In this document: positions 42,894 to 51,603 of the stretch, piece by piece
Layout of the letters: the number at the start of each line of letters is the position of its first letter
Numbering within the stretch: the stretch's first letter is position 1
NCBI RefSeq assembly: GCF_030580865.1
Contig: NZ_JAUQSY010000006.1
Location: forward strand, 124,001-188,000
Length of the DNA: 64,000 nt
From: Hymenobacter aranciens
Lineage (GTDB): Bacteria; Bacteroidota; Bacteroidia; Cytophagales; Hymenobacteraceae
Direction of reading: 5' to 3'
Made by a program: the position numbers and the translations under genes
The notes under the pieces: model-generated
What the model was told of the DNA's origin: nothing
The model's input: only the letters and a program-made list of their open reading frames with translations
Databases searched by the model: none

Positions 42894-45800
42894 CTACTCC
42901 CGCACCACCCGCAGCCGCTGGCTCCCGCCATCGGCCCCGGTAACCGTCAGCACGTACACGCCCGGCGCGGCCTGGGCCAGCGCCGCGCTCAGCTGCGCCG
43001 CCACCGCCTCGCGCGAGGCCGCCGAAGCCAGCACCACCCGCCCGAGCACCGACGTCAGGCTGATGCGCAGGGGCTGCGCGGCATCGGCCACGGGGCCGCC
43101 CAGCAGCTGCAGCGTCTCGCCGTGGCTGGGGTTGGGCACCAGCGCGTAGGGCGCGCCCGCCGCCGCCACAAAAGCCACCGGGCTCAGTTGGCTGCGGCCA
43201 TCCCGGTCGCGCAGGCGCAGGCGGTAGTAAGCCGCCGCTGCGGCTTTGGTATCGAGGTACTCGTACGTGGTCGGCTGGCTGCCGCCGCGCGCCGCCACCG
43301 TCGTCAGCGGCTCGAAGGCCCGGCCGTCGGCCGATTTTTCCACCTCAAATCCGGCGTTGTTTTTCTCCTGCGCCGTGGCCCAGCTTAGGCGCACACTGCT
43401 GGCACTGCTGCGCTGGGCCTTGAACTCGGTAAGCGCCACCGGCAGCGGCGTCACCGCGTTGCCGAGGGCAAATTTCGAGAATACTGCAATGTCGGCGTGC
43501 GAAGCCACGTAGGGCCCGCTGCCGCTCAGGCTGGCTGCCCCGATGTCGCTCCAGCTGCTGCCCGCGCCGCCCTCGTTGCGGTAGAAGTGCGCCTTGCTGC
43601 GGTCGAAGCCCGCGTTCTGGTCGGCCGCGCCGAACTGCAGCGTCATCGTCACCACCGGGCCGCTGGCCAGGTCGGGCGTCACCTCCCAGGTGCGGTTCAC
43701 AAACTCGGCGGTGCGGGCATAAGGCGCCCCGCTCGTGCCGTTCGTAAACTGCCCGCTGAACGTGCGCACCCGGAACGTGGTGCTCGTGCCGCTGTTGGCC
43801 AGCGTCAGCGGCGTGTAGGAGGCCATCGTGCCCACCGGGAAGGCCACCGTGGCGCCGCCCGTGGGCACCGGCCGCAACACGAAGCCGCCGCTGGCCGCCA
43901 CATCGGGCGTCACCACGTAGTGGCTGGCATCGGCCCCGCTGATGGTGGCGCCGGCTCCCAGGCTCAAGTTGTAGTTGTCGAGCACCAGCAGGCCGTTGCT
44001 GAAGGCCAGCGTGCTGCTCACGTTCAGCGGGCTCAGCAGGCGGGCATTGTCGGCGTTGTTGATGGTCAGGTTGGTCAGCGCCAGCGGCGCCGAGATGCTG
44101 CCCGAGCTCAGCGTCTGCTCGATGCTGCCGTCCAGCTCCACCCGGCCGTCGCCGGCCAGGGTGCCGGCCACGGTCAGGTTGCCGTGCACGCGCAGCACGG
44201 TACCGGCGGCCAGCGTCAGCGTCGCGCCGCTTTCGATGGTGAGGTTGCGCACGTTCAGGTTGCCGAGGCCCAGGGCGGGCGTGAGGCTGGTACCGGCGGG
44301 CACCAGCGCATCCACGCTGGCGGCGGGCTCCACGCCGTTTTCCCAGTTGCGGCAGTCGCCGGGGTCGGTGCTGTTGTTGTTGCCGGTCCAGATGGCGGCC
44401 TCGTTGCGGGGCACGCTGGCCAGACGGGTGTTCACGGTAGCCGGGGCCGTGTAGCGCACCTTCACGAAGCAGCGCTGACCGGGGTCGGTGGCGTAGGTAT
44501 TGCGCACCTTCAAGGCATACCAGCCGGTGAAGGCCGGCGTGTAGGTACCGCTGGCCGAAGTCGAGCCGCTGGCGCTGCTCAGCAGGTTGCCGCGCAAGTC
44601 ATACAAGCCAATGGTCAGGCTGTTATAATTCGGCGAGTTGCCGGGAAACAAATCGTAGCGCACCGGCTGCCCGGCCTGCACGTAGATTTTGCCCACCAGC
44701 CGCGAGTTGGTCGAGTTCGAGGGCAGGGCGCCGCCCTGGCCCAGGCTGTTGCAGTTGAGGTCGCCGAGGTCGTCGGCCATTTCCCACTCCTGGGTGGTGA
44801 GGGCCGCGCGCGGCGGCTGGTACTGGTCGTTGTCCTGCCCCACCGGCGCCCACACCGAGTAGCCGCGCAGCCCGTGCACGCTGTTGCAGGGCGGCGTGCT
44901 GATTTGCACGTACTGGTTGTTGTCGACGGTGCGGGTGGCATTGCCATTGGCCCCGGAATAGTCTTTGAGCACAGTGCCAGCCGGAAAATCCGTTTGCACC
45001 CACTCGTTCTGCCAGCCCACCGAATAGTCATTGTCATTGCCGCCGTGGTCGCTTACTCCAATCAGCGCCCGGGCGCTGCGCTCAATCACCAGCAGGTCCT
45101 GGGCCTGCCAGCGCACCCGGTAGGCCCCGCTCTTAAAGTCCAGGTTCTGGTGGCACCAGATGAGGTTGGCCAGCGGCGTCCGCACCGGCAGGTCGCTGGT
45201 GCTGGTGGCCTCGTGGGCATAGCGCTTGCCGGTGCCCCCGATGTTAAACAAGTCCTCGAAGAAAATCTGCGGGGAGCCATCCACGGCCATTGCCACGGCG
45301 TAGGCCGCTGCAAGGCGCGGGCTGAACGGGTCGATGTGCGGGGCCAGCTCGTCGCCGGAGTTCCAGCCGGTGTAGTTGCCGCTGGCATCCTTCTGCGGCC
45401 GGAAGGTGTCGTGGTTGTTCACGAAGGGCACCGTGCGGTGCACGTAGGTATTCGAGTTTGAGTAGTACGCCACGCGCTGGTTCTGCTGCCGCGCCGGCAG
45501 GCTGCCCATATCGAAGAAGCCGCCGCCGGTCACCATGCCGTAAATCCCCTCGCGCAGCCCGAAGTCGAAGGTGCCGATGAGGAAATCGCTGCCGTTGTTT
45601 TGGCTGGCGGTGCTGGTGGTGTAGTTGTCCAGGTCGCTTTTGCCGCCCACGTATTCGCCCACGTTAAACATGGTTTCGCCGCCGTTGGCCCAGCCCGCGT
45701 TGTATTTCAGGTTGAAGCTCAAATCCTGCTGCACGGCGTAGCTGAAGTGCTTCACCGCATCCCAGCGGAAGCCATCCACGCCGGTTTGCTTTTTCATCCA

Positions 45801-46586
45801 CACAATCCAGTTGCGGGCCTGGTTGCGCGAGTAGCCCGCGCTTTGGGTGGGGTTGAAGGCGTTGGGAAACTGGCTGGCGATGGCCCCGCTCAGCCCGCCG
45901 TAGCCGTCGCCGCCGCCATCGTCGCCGTAGCAGAAGTCGGGGCCGAACAGCGGGTCGGGCATCGGCCCGCTCATCGTGTTGTGCCCGAAGTGGGGGTGAA
46001 AGTTGGCGTAGTTTTTCGGCCAGCGCCCGTTGCGGCTCAGGTACTCGGCGGCGCTTTCGGCGCCGTTCTGCGGCAGCGGCCGGCTGAAGCTCGGGTAGCG
46101 GAAAGTTTTATAGCCCGAGTTGCTTTGCATCGAGTACGAGTCGGGGTCCTGCCCGCCCTCGCCGTTGCTGGCCCCGGCACCGTCGGCATGGTTCAGCACC
46201 ACGTCCTGAATAACTTCAATGCCATTAGCGTGCAGCACGGCCACCATGCGCAGAAACTCGTCCTTCGAGCCGAAGCGGGTGCGGGTTTCGCCCTTCTGGT
46301 ACTTGTCGCCGAGGTCGTAGTGGTCGAAGGGCGAGTAGCCCACGTCGTTGGTGGCGTTCTTGTTCTTGGGCGTCGGCGGAATCCACACCGCGTCGATGCC
46401 CAGGCTCTTGAGGCGCGGCGCCAGCTCGGTCAGGTAATCCGCCCACTTGAAGCGGTAGGTATCGTTATAATAATCCCACCAAAAGGCCTGCAACACGACT
46501 TTCTTAGAGGTCGTCTGGGCCTCGGCGGGCCGGCCGCCCAGCAGCGCGGCCGCCAATAGTGTCAGGATAGAGTAGCGTTTTCTCAT
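42894..46586 (-). CDS. Secreted GH13 alpha-amylase with T9SS sorting domain
   Basis: A 1230-aa exported enzyme that should hydrolyse alpha-1,4-glucans outside the cell. Signal peptide to about residue 23. The GH13 barrel (about 28-500) shows VWIPPTPKN, DVVLNHADG, the nucleophile Asp276 in FRWDAVKH, the acid/base Glu311 in VGEYVGG and the transition-state Asp393 in NNHDTF, so the catalytic triad is complete. A C-terminal amylase beta domain, a beta-helix-like region (about 800-900: LNVRNLTIESGATLTLAAGT), a fibronectin-like segment and a type A T9SS sorting domain (ALVPNPSHGE...GVYVLTVTG) follow. No other starch genes are adjacent. Confidence 0.95.
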   Translation of the reverse strand: MRKRYSILTLLAAALLGGRPAEAQTTSKKVVLQAFWWDYYNDTYRFKWADYLTELAPRLKSLGIDAVWIPPTPKNKNATNDVGYSPFDHYDLGDKYQKGETRTRFGSKDEFLRMVAVLHANGIEVIQDVVLNHADGAGASNGEGGQDPDSYSMQSNSGYKTFRYPSFSRPLPQNGAESAAEYLSRNGRWPKNYANFHPHFGHNTMSGPMPDPLFGPDFCYGDDGGGDGYGGLSGAIASQFPNAFNPTQSAGYSRNQARNWIVWMKKQTGVDGFRWDAVKHFSYAVQQDLSFNLKYNAGWANGGETMFNVGEYVGGKSDLDNYTTSTASQNNGSDFLIGTFDFGLREGIYGMVTGGGFFDMGSLPARQQNQRVAYYSNSNTYVHRTVPFVNNHDTFRPQKDASGNYTGWNSGDELAPHIDPFSPRLAAAYAVAMAVDGSPQIFFEDLFNIGGTGKRYAHEATSTSDLPVRTPLANLIWCHQNLDFKSGAYRVRWQAQDLLVIERSARALIGVSDHGGNDNDYSVGWQNEWVQTDFPAGTVLKDYSGANGNATRTVDNNQYVQISTPPCNSVHGLRGYSVWAPVGQDNDQYQPPRAALTTQEWEMADDLGDLNCNSLGQGGALPSNSTNSRLVGKIYVQAGQPVRYDLFPGNSPNYNSLTIGLYDLRGNLLSSASGSTSASGTYTPAFTGWYALKVRNTYATDPGQRCFVKVRYTAPATVNTRLASVPRNEAAIWTGNNNSTDPGDCRNWENGVEPAASVDALVPAGTSLTPALGLGNLNVRNLTIESGATLTLAAGTVLRVHGNLTVAGTLAGDGRVELDGSIEQTLSSGSISAPLALTNLTINNADNARLLSPLNVSSTLAFSNGLLVLDNYNLSLGAGATISGADASHYVVTPDVAASGGFVLRPVPTGGATVAFPVGTMASYTPLTLANSGTSTTFRVRTFSGQFTNGTSGAPYARTAEFVNRTWEVTPDLASGPVVTMTLQFGAADQNAGFDRSKAHFYRNEGGAGSSWSDIGAASLSGSGPYVASHADIAVFSKFALGNAVTPLPVALTEFKAQRSSASSVRLSWATAQEKNNAGFEVEKSADGRAFEPLTTVAARGGSQPTTYEYLDTKAAAAAYYRLRLRDRDGRSQLSPVAFVAAAGAPYALVPNPSHGETLQLLGGPVADAAQPLRISLTSVLGRVVLASAASREAVAAQLSAALAQAAPGVYVLTVTGADGGSQRLRVVRE

Positions 46587-46718
46587 TTTAGAATAAAATG
46601 GGGAGTAGGAATAGCGGACGAAGATACGAAAAGCGGCTGTAATTGGCTTTGGGTTATTGCAAAAAGGGGTTGTGAGGACTGAGGCGAGGCAGGGCGATAT
46701 GGTATATTTTCAAGACTA

Positions 46719-46807
46719 CAGTAGCGCGAACTTTGTAGTTCGCGTCCCCGCGCCGTTTGAATCGTTGAATCGGCGCGGGGACGCGAACTACAAAGTTCGC
46801 GCTACTG
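46719..46807. repeat. Perfect 37-bp palindrome, GTAGCGCG family
   Basis: Arms 46719-46755 and 46771-46807 are perfectly complementary, with a 15-base loop. The arms start CAGTAGCGCGAACTTTGTAG. Perfect pairing over 37 bp points to recent origin or ongoing selection. Confidence 0.92.
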
Positions 46808-46826
46808 CCGCGCCCCTATTCAGCCG

Positions 46827-46834
46827 TACCTTTG
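46827..46834 (+). promoter_or_regulatory. -7 element close to the OmpA-family start
   Basis: TACCTTTG, an exact TAnnTTTG match, ends 5 bases before the GTG at 46840. It places transcription start at or near the start codon. Confidence 0.5.
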
Positions 46835-46839
46835 AAGCT

Positions 46840-48834
46840 GTGCTCAATGCGTTTGCCAGTCGGTTTCTGTTACCACTCCTGTGTTTGCTCGTGCTGCTGG
46901 GGGCGCCGCGGCTGTTGCGGGCCCAGGCCGAAACGGCCACCGTGCCCTACGTCGATGCCCTGAACCGCGCCCAGCTGCGCTACCCCGCCACCTGGATGCT
47001 CTACCGCCACGTGGGCACTGCCGAGGCGGTTTTTGCGCCCGGCGGACCGCCGTTTCCGGCGCAGGCCATCCTCACGGTGCGGCCCCTGCCCGAGGGCCGG
47101 CAGGACCGCCGCCTCACCGCCCCCGGCGGCCTCGACAGCCTCTGGCTGCGCCTGCAGCGGCTGCCGGGCCTGGTGGTGCTGCGCCTCAGCCAGCGCGACT
47201 ACGGCGCCTACGACGAGCAGCTCTACGATTATACTTATGCCACCGGCACCGGCCGCACCCATGTGCTGGGCCGCCGCTTCTGGCGCAGCGGCTACGAGTT
47301 CGGCCTCGAATACCGCGCCGCGCCCGGCCAGGACGCCCGCCATCTGGCCGAGGGCCGGCAACTCATCGAGTCGTTCGGCTTTACGAACAACCCCGCCGCT
47401 TTCCCCAGCCGCCGCTACGCCGACCAGCTCTGCGACGACAAGATGTATGGTATTGCGGCCACCCGCGTGCTCAATGGGCAGGTGGTCGACGACTGCCGCA
47501 GCATCCACGAGTTCAACGCCAACGACCTCACCCGCAAGCCCAAAATCCACCGGCAGGTGCTGCCTTTTCAGAGCTATGCGCTGGCCAAGGGGTTTGATAA
47601 CTGCCTGTATTCGGTGACGAAAGCACCAACCGACACGCCAGAGTACGTGTTCCGCTACGACCCGGCCCGGCACGAGGGCCGCTATACCGGCTGGAAGCTG
47701 CCCGCCCAGGGCCCCGACGTGAGCTGGATTTCGGGCGCCACCGACGACCAGGGCCTGCTGTACTTCATGACCTCCGACGCCCACAAGCTGGTGCGTATCA
47801 ACCCGTCGGACAACTCCGTGACCCTGCTCTGGACCACCGACCCGCTGAGCCGGGCGCCGTTCTACCCCTACGTTTCCTACGAAGGGGCGGGCTCGCACGG
47901 CAACTTCTGCATTGATGATGCCCACACGCTCTACTCGGTGTACAGCACCAACGGCAGCCTGTTTAAAATCGACCTCAAAACCAAGCGGCCGGCGCCCGAC
48001 CAGCTGGTCATCACCGGCCTGCCGCGCCGCGGCGGCTACTCCGACCTGCTGATGCAGAACGACCCGCAGGGCCGGCGCCGCCTCTACCTGGCCGGGCCCC
48101 GGTCGCTCTACACCGTTGATTTGGCCCAGCACCAGGCCCGCCTCGTGCGGCGCGGCACCTACACCGATTTGGCCGGCTGCAACCTCTTCCGGGTGCCGCC
48201 CAAGCCGGTGCCGCTACCGCCGCTGCCCCCCACGGCCACCTGGCGCGGCCGGGTGCTCGATGCCCGCACCCGGCAGCCCTTGCCTTACGCCCAGCTGCAC
48301 CTTGGGCCCGCCGGCGACGAGCGGCTGGTGCATATCTCGCCCCAAGGCACCTTCGTGTACACCGCGCCGGTGGGCCGCGCCGGCGTGCTACGCGCTCAGC
48401 TTTCGGGCTACCTCACCGCCGACAGCTCCTGGACGGCCCAGCCCGGCCCGGTGGTGCGCGACATCCTGCTGCACCCCTTCGCCGTGGGCGCTACGCAGCA
48501 GCTCGATAACGTGCAGTTTGCCCAGGGGCAGGCGGTGCTGCTGCCGTCTTCCTTTCCGGCCCTCGACCAGCTGGCCGCCCTGCTGCGCGACAACCCGCGC
48601 CTCACCATCGAGCTGCGCGGCCACACCGACAACGTGGGCCCACCCGAGAAAAACGTGCGCTTGAGCGAGGAGCGCGTGGCCGCCGTGAAAACCTACCTCG
48701 TGGAGCGCGGCATCGAAGCCGCCCGCATCGGCGGCCTCGGCCTGGGCGGCAGCCAGCCCGCCGCCAGCAACGAGCGCGAGGAAACGCGGAAGATTAATCG
48801 ACGGGTGGAGTTTCGGGTGACGGGGCTGCGGTGA
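46840..48834 (+). CDS. OmpA-family protein with carboxypeptidase-regulatory domain
   Basis: A 664-aa exported protein. I start it at GTG 46840, which gives a proper signal peptide (LLPLLCLLVLLGAPRLLRAQA); the longer frame would translate a palindrome and the promoter. Residues about 30-215 are an N-terminal domain of unknown type, about 215-460 contain propeller-like strands (GLLYFMTSDAHKLVRI, LYSVYSTNGSLFKIDL), about 466-545 are a carboxypeptidase-regulatory-like beta sandwich, and about 555-664 an OmpA domain with TIELRGHTDNVGP and RRVEF. The OmpA part should bind peptidoglycan, tying the protein to the cell wall under the outer membrane. Confidence 0.88.
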   Translation: MLNAFASRFLLPLLCLLVLLGAPRLLRAQAETATVPYVDALNRAQLRYPATWMLYRHVGTAEAVFAPGGPPFPAQAILTVRPLPEGRQDRRLTAPGGLDSLWLRLQRLPGLVVLRLSQRDYGAYDEQLYDYTYATGTGRTHVLGRRFWRSGYEFGLEYRAAPGQDARHLAEGRQLIESFGFTNNPAAFPSRRYADQLCDDKMYGIAATRVLNGQVVDDCRSIHEFNANDLTRKPKIHRQVLPFQSYALAKGFDNCLYSVTKAPTDTPEYVFRYDPARHEGRYTGWKLPAQGPDVSWISGATDDQGLLYFMTSDAHKLVRINPSDNSVTLLWTTDPLSRAPFYPYVSYEGAGSHGNFCIDDAHTLYSVYSTNGSLFKIDLKTKRPAPDQLVITGLPRRGGYSDLLMQNDPQGRRRLYLAGPRSLYTVDLAQHQARLVRRGTYTDLAGCNLFRVPPKPVPLPPLPPTATWRGRVLDARTRQPLPYAQLHLGPAGDERLVHISPQGTFVYTAPVGRAGVLRAQLSGYLTADSSWTAQPGPVVRDILLHPFAVGATQQLDNVQFAQGQAVLLPSSFPALDQLAALLRDNPRLTIELRGHTDNVGPPEKNVRLSEERVAAVKTYLVERGIEAARIGGLGLGGSQPAASNEREETRKINRRVEFRVTGLR

Positions 48835-48858
48835 GGGGGTTTAGGCAGAACTAAATGA

Positions 48859-48978
48859 GAACGTCATCCTGAGCGCAGCGAAAGGACCTCGCCCGCTTCT
48901 CTAGGGTAGTAATTAAATTACTGCTGCAAGCGGCGCGGGCGAGGTCCTTTCGCTGCGCTCAGGATGACGTTCTTTTTT
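48859..48978. repeat. Perfect 38-bp palindrome with T-run
   Basis: Arms 48859-48896 and 48935-48972 pair perfectly over 38 bp. They begin GAACGTCATCCTGAGCGCAG, a variant of the family at 37405. Six T follow, so it also works as a terminator for the OmpA-family gene. Confidence 0.92.
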
Positions 48979-49066
48979 ATCATTCCCAACTTTTTTCCTT
49001 CCGCCGGCAGCCTTTTCTGTACTTCCCCTGTCTGGCCCGCTGACGGGTCCTCGCGCGGGGACCTAC

Positions 49067-49636
49067 GTGCCTATGCCAAACGCTACCCCCGACGAGCTTG
49101 CTGAGTTACTGCGGCGGTGCCGCCTGCGCGAGCCGGTGGCCCAACGCACCCTCTATGCCCGCTACGCCAGCCGCATGCTGGGCGTGGCGCGGCGCTATGC
49201 CAGCTCGGTGGCCGAGGCCGAGGACATTTTGCAGGATGCCTTTGTGAAGGTGTTCACGCGCCTCGGCGATTTCCGGGGCGAGGGCTCGCTGGAGGGCTGG
49301 ATTCGGCGCATCGTCGTCACCACGGCCATCAACCACTGGCAGAGCGGGCAGCACCGCCGCCAGCAAATCCTAATTGATGACGCGCCCGAGCCCGCCGCGG
49401 CCGACGCCGACGCCCTCGACCGCCTGAGCGTGGCCGAGGTGCTGGCCCTCATCGAAAAACTGCCCGACGGCTGCCGCATGGTGCTGCTGCTCTACGCCGT
49501 CGATGGCTACCCGCACTCGGAAATCGCCGAGCTGCTCAACATTCAGGAAAGCACTTCGAAGGCCCAGCTCAGCAAGGCCCGCAAACAGCTCAACCGGCTG
49601 CACCAGCAGCAGGTAAACCACTTACGACCATGGTAG
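49067..49636 (+). CDS. ECF-type RNA polymerase sigma factor
   Basis: A 189-aa sigma-70 family factor. Region 2 (about 20-85) shows LYARYASRMLGVARRYASSV, the AEDILQDAFVKVFTRL helix and GSLEGWIRRIVVTTAIN. Region 4 (about 125-180) has LIEKLPDGCRMVLLLYAVDGYPHSEIAELL and the DNA-recognition helix IQESTSKAQLSKAR. The start is GTG at 49067, with an ATG two codons later as an alternative. It overlaps the next gene by 7 bases, so the two are co-translated; the product of that gene probably controls it. Confidence 0.95.
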   Translation: MPMPNATPDELAELLRRCRLREPVAQRTLYARYASRMLGVARRYASSVAEAEDILQDAFVKVFTRLGDFRGEGSLEGWIRRIVVTTAINHWQSGQHRRQQILIDDAPEPAAADADALDRLSVAEVLALIEKLPDGCRMVLLLYAVDGYPHSEIAELLNIQESTSKAQLSKARKQLNRLHQQQVNHLRPW

Positions 49637-51450
49637 AAGAACCAGAAGATAACCGCCTCGACCAGTCGCTCCGCGACGCGTTCGACGACTACGAGCTGAC
49701 GCCCTCAGCTCCGGTGTGGAAAGGCATTGAGCAGCGGCTGGCGCAGCTGCCGCCCCCGGTGCTGCCCCGGCGCCGCCGCCGACTGGTGCCGCTGCCGCTG
49801 CTGTTTGGGCTGGTAGCCTTGCTGGCCGGCCTGGGCGGCTGGCTGCTGCCGCACGGCGGAACTGGCAATAGCCGTGTTATAGCTCCGTCGGCGCAATACA
49901 GTGCGCAGAATGCAGTAAAAAATGCATCAGGCGGCAATGAAAATGCGCAGATAAATACTCCCAATGCACAGTACAGCGGTAGCAATGCACACTATAGCGG
50001 CGGAAATGCACGGTACAGCGGCAGCAATGCACGGTACAGCGGCAGCAATGCACGGTACAGCGGCAGCAATGCACGGTACAGCGGCAACAATGCACAGTAT
50101 AGCGGTGGAAATGCACGGTACAGCGGCAACAATGCACAGTATAGCGGCATAATTGCACAGAACACCAGCGCAACCGCTTCAAGCAGTGTCCGCAATACGG
50201 CAAAGGCGGTGGTAGTATTGGCGCCGGGCGCCACGCTAGCAACGGTTGACAGCCCCCCCGTGCCCACCCGCGAGCAGCCCCTGCTGTCAGCATCAGCAGT
50301 AAGGGCCGATTCGTTGCCGAATACCTTACGGCAGTTGCTGGCCCTGGAAACCACCTACGCCGCCCAGGCCAAGCCTAGCCTGAGCGACCCCGCCACCGCC
50401 AGCCGCGCCGCCGTGGTGGCCACCCTGCGCGCCGAGCGCGCCGAGCTGCTGCGCCTGCAGCGCCGCACCGACAGCCTGCTACTGGCCCTGGGCGACCTGC
50501 CCGCCGCCGCCCCGCTGGCCGCCCAGCCCGACACCGCCCAGGCCCGCCCCGAGCTACCCAAGCCGGACCTCCTGGGCCGCCGCTGGAGCCTGCTGCTCAC
50601 GGCCGCGCCCGAGCAAAACACCGTGACCCTGCAGGGCCGCCCCGACGACAAGCTCTCGGCCCTGCGCCAGGGCCACGAAACCGGCCGCGCCGGCTTCTCG
50701 GCCGCCCTGGCGGCCGAGTACAAGGCCACACCACGCCTGAGCGTGGGCGGTGGCCTGGGCTACTCGCAGTTTGGCACCGAGTTTCGCCTCACCAACCGCC
50801 GCACCGAGGTGGATGTGACGTATGACACGACCACCAATACCACGCTGCAGGCGGGCACCACCACTATTCCTACCTACTCCATCCGCATCACGCAAGTGCC
50901 GGTGCTTACCCCGGCATTCAACGGGAGCGGGCAGGTAATTGGCTACGACACCGTGTACACGCCGCGACAGGACACCACGTTCACCACCATTGTACTGCAC
51001 GATACGCTGCGCACCACTACCCGCACCGTGACGCCGCTGCTCAACAAGCGCGAGGTAACCACTACCCAGACCTTCAAGCCCCAATACCGCTTCCTGACGC
51101 TGCCCGTGCAGCTGCGCTACCGCATCACCCCGCCCGGCACCAGCCGCTGGTGGACCGATGTGGCCCTGGGCGCCCAGGTTCAGTTTTTCCTGGGCGGCAC
51201 CCAGGCCGTGACGAGCGACGGCGAAAACTACCGCACCGAGAAAATCACGGCCGGCAACGGCCCCTTCCGCCCCGTCAACCTGGCCCTGAGCGGCAGCCTC
51301 GCCCTGAACTATGCCCTCACGAACCGGCTCAGCATGAGCGTGGCGCCCAGCTTGCGCTGGCAGGCGCTGTCGGTGTATAAAACCGAGACGGGGCTGCGCC
51401 AGCAGTCCACGGCCACGGGCGTGCTGCTGGGCGTGCGCTGGGCCTTGTAG
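49630..51450 (+). CDS. Membrane-anchored protein with NARYSGS repeats and outer-membrane-type barrel
   Basis: A 606-aa protein encoded with the ECF factor. Residues 1-55 are cytoplasmic and anti-sigma-like (LDQSLRDAFDDYELTPSAPVWKGI, then RRRRR). One TM segment spans about 56-77 (LLFGLVALLAGLGGWLLP). About nine 7-residue repeats (NARYSGS and variants) cover 112-177. A Leu/Ala/Arg-rich coiled coil lies near 235-295, and about 315-606 form beta strands typical of an outer-membrane barrel, ending GVRWAL. An inner-membrane anchor and an outer-membrane barrel in one chain is unusual; it suggests a direct signalling bridge or a lipid-facing barrel that does not reach the outer membrane. Confidence 0.85.
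   Translation: MVEEPEDNRLDQSLRDAFDDYELTPSAPVWKGIEQRLAQLPPPVLPRRRRRLVPLPLLFGLVALLAGLGGWLLPHGGTGNSRVIAPSAQYSAQNAVKNASGGNENAQINTPNAQYSGSNAHYSGGNARYSGSNARYSGSNARYSGSNARYSGNNAQYSGGNARYSGNNAQYSGIIAQNTSATASSSVRNTAKAVVVLAPGATLATVDSPPVPTREQPLLSASAVRADSLPNTLRQLLALETTYAAQAKPSLSDPATASRAAVVATLRAERAELLRLQRRTDSLLLALGDLPAAAPLAAQPDTAQARPELPKPDLLGRRWSLLLTAAPEQNTVTLQGRPDDKLSALRQGHETGRAGFSAALAAEYKATPRLSVGGGLGYSQFGTEFRLTNRRTEVDVTYDTTTNTTLQAGTTTIPTYSIRITQVPVLTPAFNGSGQVIGYDTVYTPRQDTTFTTIVLHDTLRTTTRTVTPLLNKREVTTTQTFKPQYRFLTLPVQLRYRITPPGTSRWWTDVALGAQVQFFLGGTQAVTSDGENYRTEKITAGNGPFRPVNLALSGSLALNYALTNRLSMSVAPSLRWQALSVYKTETGLRQQSTATGVLLGVRWAL
49963..50160 (+). repeat. In-frame 21-bp tandem repeat
   Basis: Units starting AATGCAC at 49963, 49984, 50005, 50026, 50047, 50068, 50089, 50110 and 50131, with a partial tenth. 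Each encodes a 7-residue unit such as NARYSGS. The central four units are identical or nearly so, showing recent amplification. Confidence 0.93.
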
Positions 51451-51603
51451 GAAAATAAATCGTCAAAAGCCGGCAGCCTTTTGCGGGGCGTGCTGGTCTG
51501 GCCAGTAACGAACCAGCAGCCACACTCCCGGCCGGGATGGACCGCTCGGCGCCTCGGCCGCCCTAGGCCGGCCGCTTCACTTCCTAAACTTTCTTTCTGA
51601 GAT

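Larger units (their letters stand above)
46587..46839. other. Divergent control region with a 37-bp palindrome
   Basis: Between the amylase and the OmpA-family gene. On the reverse strand TATCTTCG (46626-46619), one mismatch from the -7 consensus, precedes the amylase. The palindrome at 46719-46807 and a TACCTTTG element for the forward gene occupy the rest. Confidence 0.6.

Noticed and set aside
43497..45461. Forward frame of 654 codons opposite the amylase
   Set aside because: The reverse frame contains the complete GH13 catalytic triad.
46657..46839. N-terminal extension of the OmpA-family frame
   Set aside because: It translates a perfect palindrome and a promoter element; the signal peptide begins at the GTG at 46840.
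49963..50160. CRISPR-like array
   Set aside because: Units are contiguous without spacers and lie in frame inside a gene.
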